DNA of 16,121 nt from Candidatus Niyogiibacteriota bacterium (lineage in GTDB: Bacteria > Patescibacteriota > Minisyncoccia > HO2-45-28): contig JACOVJ010000031.1 in assembly GCA_016177385.1 (NCBI GenBank), positions 1 through 16,121 of the forward strand, given 5' to 3'. Positions 12,356 through 16,121 of this stretch are shown here, one piece after another (the stretch's first letter is position 1; each line of letters opens with the position of its first letter). Under the pieces are notes generated by a model. The model was not told the DNA's origin and did no database searches. It was given only the letters and a program-made list of their open reading frames with translations. The position numbers were made by a program, and so were the translations under genes.

Positions 12356-13390
12356 CTACTCCTCGGCGGTTAAAAAATCCATCGTCGAGCGATAGAGCGC
12401 TCTAGCATCTTCGAACCGGCCGTCGCGGGATGAACCCAGAACCACGGCAACGAACGAGCGGCCGAACGCGCTCCACGCGACCGCCACATTCCCGCCCGCA
12501 AGATCCGTAAAGCCGGTCTTGACGCCCAACAACCCCGGGATCTCGAGCGCCCGCTCGCCGCTCGATACGAAATGATGCCGGCCGCCGTCCAATGAAACGA
12601 TATCAATGCCTGATGCCTGCGTCGCAAAAATACTGTGGGGCGTCTGCTTCACCACCCACGCAAAAAGCCGGGCGAAATCCTCGGCAGTTCCCACCGCGCC
12701 CGCGCGCTCGGATGTCAGATCGAGCCCCGTCGCATTCAAAAAATACGTGTCCCGAAGCCCGATCTCGGCGGCAACACGGTTCATCTCATTGATGAAAACC
12801 GGCTCGGTCACCGATGGCGGCGCGGCATCCGGACCGGCCGCCGGCCGTTGAAGAATGCGCTCCGCCCACGTTGCGATCGCGACGGCCGCATCATTCGATG
12901 ATTTTACGAGCATCGCGTCGCGGATATCCGAAAAATAAAATCGCTCGCCCGAATAAAAGCCGTCATCCCCTTCCTCCCGGATCGCTTCCGGCGTGATCGG
13001 GACCGTACGCTCCTCTGCTGTCGCACTTTCGGCAAGCCGCTCCCCGACCACCGCGGTCATGAGTTTCGTCAAACTTGCAAGCGCGCGCGGTTGGCGGGCA
13101 TTCTTTGTAAAAATCGCCTGTCCCGATCCTACATCCCACACGACGGCGGACGCCGCCTCCAACGGAAGCGAGCCGAATACCGATGCGGCGTCGTCTCCGC
13201 CCGCACCTGTTTCCCCGGAAGACCCTCCTCCACCCAATGACGCATACGGCACGGACGCGATCAGAGAAAAGAACGTACCCTCATGGGAAAAATTCCTGAA
13301 TGTCCCCGCGATCTTTGCATTGAACGGCGCGAGCACCGCCAACACGAGGATGGCGGCGACGAGCGTCAATGGACGAATATCGAATGTCAT
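12356..13390 (-). CDS. D-alanyl-D-alanine carboxypeptidase, S11 family (DacA-like)
   Basis: This low-molecular-weight penicillin-binding protein removes the terminal D-Ala of peptidoglycan stem peptides outside the membrane. The 344-residue product has an N-terminal hydrophobic segment (about 8-25, signal anchor or signal peptide), a flexible Gly/Ser-rich linker (52-66), then the S11 catalytic domain with S-L-T-K (106-109, Ser106 nucleophile), S-S-N (164-166) and K-T-G-F-T (291-295). The protein ends soon after the catalytic domain, so the amphipathic C-terminal anchor of E. coli PBP5-type enzymes is absent and anchoring would be N-terminal. The ATG at 13390 lies two bases after the scpB stop. 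It could be a dacA, dacB or dacF relative, so no symbol is assigned. Confidence 0.9.
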   Translation of the reverse strand: MTFDIRPLTLVAAILVLAVLAPFNAKIAGTFRNFSHEGTFFSLIASVPYASLGGGGSSGETGAGGDDAASVFGSLPLEAASAVVWDVGSGQAIFTKNARQPRALASLTKLMTAVVGERLAESATAEERTVPITPEAIREEGDDGFYSGERFYFSDIRDAMLVKSSNDAAVAIATWAERILQRPAAGPDAAPPSVTEPVFINEMNRVAAEIGLRDTYFLNATGLDLTSERAGAVGTAEDFARLFAWVVKQTPHSIFATQASGIDIVSLDGGRHHFVSSGERALEIPGLLGVKTGFTDLAGGNVAVAWSAFGRSFVAVVLGSSRDGRFEDARALYRSTMDFLTAEE

Positions 13391-13392
13391 TA

Positions 13393-13953
13393 TTATATTT
13401 CTTGTGTTGCGTTTTGCGACCGCGTAAATTCAAGGGTCTTTTTCTGGAACTCCGCATATCCTGTCAGATCTTCACGACGGCCCACCCCCATGAACTTCAA
13501 AAAATCAAGCGTGGGCTCGTATACGGTCGTGCGGCGGTCGGCGTCGGACGTCCTGCGCGCGATGAGTCCGCGGATCAGCAAGCTCCGGAGCGCGAACGCG
13601 GAATTGACGCCTCGAATGTAATCAATGTCCTTTTTCGAGACCGGACCTCGATAGGCCACGACCGCGAGCGTTTCGGCGCCGGCGCGCGAAAGGCCGCGGG
13701 CGAATTCCGCCGACACCAGCGCGCTGACGTCCGATTCCAGATATTCGCGGCATGCCAATTGGACATCGTCGAGCGCATACACCAGACGCAGGGCGCTGCC
13801 GGTCAACCGGCTGTCGAGCTCAAGGAGCGCATCACGGATCTCGGTTTTTCCGGCTCCCAACAATTCCGACAGCCGCGCAATACTCATCGGCTCTCCGTGC
13901 ACGAAAAGCACGGCTTCAATGCGTTTGGAAAGCGAAAGCGCTTCTTTCATCAT
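13393..13953 (-). CDS. scpB: Segregation and condensation protein ScpB
   Basis: ScpB dimers bind the kleisin ScpA and regulate the SMC ATPase in chromosome condensation. The 186-residue product shows two winged-helix domains: SKRIEAVLFVHGEPMSIARL at the start and, in the second half, RAGAETLAVVAYRGPVSKKD with IDYIRGVNS and LLIRGLIARR. These are the conserved ScpB stretches (usually AYxQPIT...IRGV). Length is normal. It starts with tandem ATG codons (13953, 13950), and the first overlaps the scpA TGA by four bases, so ScpA and ScpB are translationally coupled, as expected for partners of one complex. Confidence 0.93.
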   Translation of the reverse strand: MMKEALSLSKRIEAVLFVHGEPMSIARLSELLGAGKTEIRDALLELDSRLTGSALRLVYALDDVQLACREYLESDVSALVSAEFARGLSRAGAETLAVVAYRGPVSKKDIDYIRGVNSAFALRSLLIRGLIARRTSDADRRTTVYEPTLDFLKFMGVGRREDLTGYAEFQKKTLEFTRSQNATQEI

Positions 13954-14639
13954 AATCGTTTCAATTCGACATCGCCAAACATTTTGTTTTGCCGGACGTC
14001 AAATAACCCCTGCTTGATAAGCTCCAAAAGCGCGAGAAATCCGACAATGGTTTCGGCGGCATCCGCTCCGGCGACCACGGTCTCGAGCGACCCCGACAAT
14101 CGTCCGCTGATCCGGTTCAGGAGCTCGCGCGCTTTCTCCTCGACGCTGATGATGCGGCCAAGCACTTTTTCGGGAAGCGCGAATGCGGCGGGAAATGATT
14201 CAATGACGCGCCGCATGATCGCGCCGAGCGTCGGAGCCGTCATGCCGCTCGGAGGTAAAAATCCGAACGTGTGGGCCAAAAAGGCCTCCCGGCCGAGAAA
14301 GGGCCGTCGTTTCCCCGCGAGCGTTCGCGCAAGCTCCCGGAATTCCCGGAGCATCGCGAGGCGCTTTTCGAGCTCGCCGATGGACCCCTCCTCTTCCGCC
14401 GTCAATGTCATGCCGGGCAGGAGCGAGCGCGATTTTATCAGGATCAGGGTGGACGCGACCGCCAAAAATGCCGCCGCTTCCTCGCGCGTTATATTCGTGA
14501 GCGTGCGCGAATGCTTCACGAAATCCTCCACAACGGCCGAAAGCGAAATTTCATTGATCGAAAGTTTGCGCTCCTCGATCAGATCGAGGAGCATGGTCAG
14601 CGGTCCGGTGAATCGTTCGGTCTTGACGTCGTACGACAT
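13950..14639 (-). CDS. scpA: Segregation and condensation protein ScpA (kleisin)
   Basis: ScpA bridges the SMC heads in the bacterial condensin. From ATG 14639 the product has 229 residues with the typical start (YDVKTERFTGPLTMLLDLIEERKLSINEI) containing the FxGPLxLLLxLI motif, AAAFLAVASTLILIKSRSLLP at about 58-78, and a C-terminal winged-helix end (TIVGFLALLELIKQG). A GTG at 14651 is also in frame and overlaps the AspRS stop, but the ATG four codons later has AGGAAG about five bases before it and begins right at the conserved domain, so I prefer 14639. The stop overlaps the scpB start. Confidence 0.92.
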   Translation of the reverse strand: MSYDVKTERFTGPLTMLLDLIEERKLSINEISLSAVVEDFVKHSRTLTNITREEAAAFLAVASTLILIKSRSLLPGMTLTAEEEGSIGELEKRLAMLREFRELARTLAGKRRPFLGREAFLAHTFGFLPPSGMTAPTLGAIMRRVIESFPAAFALPEKVLGRIISVEEKARELLNRISGRLSGSLETVVAGADAAETIVGFLALLELIKQGLFDVRQNKMFGDVELKRL

Positions 14640-14647
14640 ATACTTCC

Positions 14648-15961
14648 TCACGGCTCCAACCTCTTAACCCCTCGATAGAGATACGTCACTTCCCGAACAT
14701 TGCCCAATCCGAGTATTTTCATGAGAAAACGGGTCGGGCCAAAACCGAGACCGCCGTGAGGAGGACAGCCGTATTTGAAAAATTCCAGATAAAACTTGAT
14801 CGAATCGAGTTTCAATCCTTTTTCTTTCGCTTGCTTGACAAGAATATCATACCGATGCTCACGTTGCGCCCCCGTTGTTATCTCGAGACCGTCAAACAAA
14901 AGATCGAAACCTTTTGTGATATTCGGATCGTCCGTTTGCCGCATGTGGTAAAACGCCCGAAATTCTTTCGGATAATCGGTGACGAATACGAATTCGTGTC
15001 CCTCTTTTTCTTTGATATGGTCGCTTAATTCCCGCTCCTCTTCCGGATTCAGGTCTCCATCGGACTCGCTCGGCACACCGAGCTTTTTCAATATCGTCTT
15101 GGCTTCCGCGAGCGTCACCTTGGGAAACGGAATTTTCGGTACAACAACGCCGCGGTCAAACGTTGCTTTTATTTTTTCCCCATATTTTTCTTTTACGGCT
15201 TTTAGCATTACCGCAATGAATCGCTCTTCTTCGGCCATTACATCCTCGTGCGATTCGATGAACGATAGCTCAATGTCATATCCGGTGAACTCGGTGTCGT
15301 GTCTCGAAGTGAATGATGGGTTGGCCCGAAAAACCGGCCCTACTTCAAAAACTTTTTCGAATCCGGACGCCATCGCCATTTGCTTGTAAAATTGCGGGGA
15401 CTGTGCGAGGTAGGCCTTTCTCTCAAAATACTTGACTTCGAATAATTCGGCTCCGGACTCGCTGGGCGAACTCATCAATTTGGGCGAATGGATCTCGATA
15501 TATCCCCGAGCCACGCAATAGCTTCTGAATGCGTGTTCCATTTCTGTCCAAACCTGAAAGATCAGCCGATGCTCTGGTTTTCTTAAATCGAGCCATCGCC
15601 AATCCAGCCGTTTTTGCAATCCGGTTTCTCCCTCCTCGCCTTTCTCCAGCACCTTGATCGGAAGTTCGGGATCCGCCAACGACAATATCGTAATGACATC
15701 AACCGCTATTTCAATGCCGTCCGGAGCTTGTTTTTCTTTTTTAACCAAACCCAGAACCTCGATGACGGATTCCGAACTCAACGATTGAGCTATTTTGATC
15801 GAGTCATTTTCCTTAGTGATGACGCATTGGATCAGGCCGGAAATATCCCGGACCATCAAAAATACGATACTTCCCTGATTTCGAACAACATGAATCCACC
15901 CTGCAATTTTTACAGTTTCGCCAACGTGTTTTTTTAATTGTTCCACCAGAACTCTCTCCAT
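14648..15961 (-). CDS. aspS: Archaeal-type aspartyl-tRNA synthetase, probably non-discriminating
   Basis: This class II synthetase charges tRNA(Asp), and probably tRNA(Asn), with aspartate. It has 437 residues and lacks the large GAD insertion of bacterial AspRS (normally about 590 residues), so it belongs to the archaeal/eukaryotic branch. An N-terminal OB-fold anticodon domain (about 1-100) precedes motif 1 (YIEIHSPKL, 154-162), the LAQSPQFYKQ segment (185-194), motif 2 (FRANPSFTSRHDTEF, 211-225), FDGLEITTGAQREH (356-369) and motif 3 (GGLGFGPTRF, 403-412). GWIH (H24) and the APDG turn (P80) correspond by eye to the His and Pro reported to mark non-discriminating enzymes. An archaeal-type AsnRS is less likely. 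GC is clearly lower than in the neighbours (about 38-45% in sampled 60-base lines against about 65% in scpA), suggesting transfer. It starts 13 bases after the histidine-kinase stop without an obvious ribosome binding site. Confidence 0.88.
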   Translation of the reverse strand: MERVLVEQLKKHVGETVKIAGWIHVVRNQGSIVFLMVRDISGLIQCVITKENDSIKIAQSLSSESVIEVLGLVKKEKQAPDGIEIAVDVITILSLADPELPIKVLEKGEEGETGLQKRLDWRWLDLRKPEHRLIFQVWTEMEHAFRSYCVARGYIEIHSPKLMSSPSESGAELFEVKYFERKAYLAQSPQFYKQMAMASGFEKVFEVGPVFRANPSFTSRHDTEFTGYDIELSFIESHEDVMAEEERFIAVMLKAVKEKYGEKIKATFDRGVVVPKIPFPKVTLAEAKTILKKLGVPSESDGDLNPEEERELSDHIKEKEGHEFVFVTDYPKEFRAFYHMRQTDDPNITKGFDLLFDGLEITTGAQREHRYDILVKQAKEKGLKLDSIKFYLEFFKYGCPPHGGLGFGPTRFLMKILGLGNVREVTYLYRGVKRLEP

Positions 15962-15974
15962 AAATTTTATTGAA

Positions 15975-16121
15975 TCAATTTTTCGGTTTTGCCGGCGGTT
16001 TTAAGGGCAATTCCATCGTGAATGTACTGCCCTGATAGTTGCCGGGAGATTCGGCATAGATCGTGCCGCCATGCGCTTCGATGACGTACCGCGCGATATA
16101 AAGCCCGATGCCGATGCCCGA
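15975..16121 (-). CDS. Sensor histidine kinase, C-terminal end only
   Basis: Forty-eight codons run from the right edge to TGA at 15975-15977. They read SGIGIGLYIARYVIEAHGG... ending in GSTFTMELPL and a short basic tail (KPPAKPKN). GxGxGLxIAxxIxxxHGGxIxxxSxxGxGSTFxxxLP is the G2 box and final strands of the HATPase_c domain in two-component histidine kinases. The sensor, membrane and phospho-acceptor parts lie outside the window, so the signal is unknown. Its reading direction and 13-base gap to aspS suggest co-transcription. GC content returns to the regional level here. Confidence 0.93.
   Translation of the reverse strand, partial: SGIGIGLYIARYVIEAHGGTIYAESPGNYQGSTFTMELPLKPPAKPKN

Noticed and set aside
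11391..12395. A 334-codon plus-strand open frame
   Set aside because: It is antisense to mraY with an Arg/Asp/Gln-rich composition that mirrors hydrophobic codons; not a gene.
13369..14667. A 432-codon plus-strand open frame
   Set aside because: It is antisense to scpA and scpB, Ser/Arg-rich and without recognisable domains. It is open only because GC-rich antisense frames rarely contain stops.

Overview
The window is a 16.1 kb stretch in which every convincing gene lies on the minus strand, so transcription runs from high to low coordinates. It looks like the chromosome of a candidate-phyla-radiation bacterium, most likely a Parcubacteria (Patescibacteria) member. That placement is an inference from a compact cell-division/cell-wall cluster with overlapping start and stop codons, a short MurF without the usual N-terminal domain, a divergent MraY, an archaeal-type AspRS, and small lineage-specific proteins. 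No search was run.

Layout in transcription order. The C-terminus of a sensor histidine kinase (15975-16121) is followed by a low-GC, archaeal-type aspartyl-tRNA synthetase (14648-15961). Next come scpA and scpB (chromosome segregation), a D-Ala-D-Ala carboxypeptidase (12356-13390), mraY (11286-12344) and a PBP2-like transpeptidase (9377-11071). A monocistronic gene for an unknown domain joined to a degenerate cold-shock domain follows (8236-9057), then the greA-lysS operon (8146-6186), then a small orphan gene (5579-5944) with a perfect-consensus promoter, a palindromic operator and a hairpin-rich leader. The dcw-type operon mraZ-rsmH-ftsL-ftsI-murF fills 5426 to 554. A truncated unknown gene closes the window (1-197).

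How the genes work together. MraY makes lipid I, MurF finishes the muramyl pentapeptide precursor, FtsI and the PBP2-like enzyme cross-link septal and lateral wall, and the carboxypeptidase trims stem peptides. MraZ is the probable regulator of the dcw operon. ScpA/ScpB supply the SMC partner for chromosome segregation. GreA, LysRS and AspRS are housekeeping functions.

The least ordinary content is between genes. Four long imperfect inverted-repeat elements (338-529, 1892-2024, 9159-9343, 11102-11283) each sit directly 3' of a peptidoglycan gene (murF, ftsI, the PBP2 gene, mraY). They share an architecture of long outer arms enclosing small hairpins, and two of them are diverged copies whose central stem has changed on both sides so that pairing is kept. 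Two perfect DnaA boxes flank the mraZ promoter. Several strong TTGAC(A/T)-N17-TATAAT-like promoters can be read directly.
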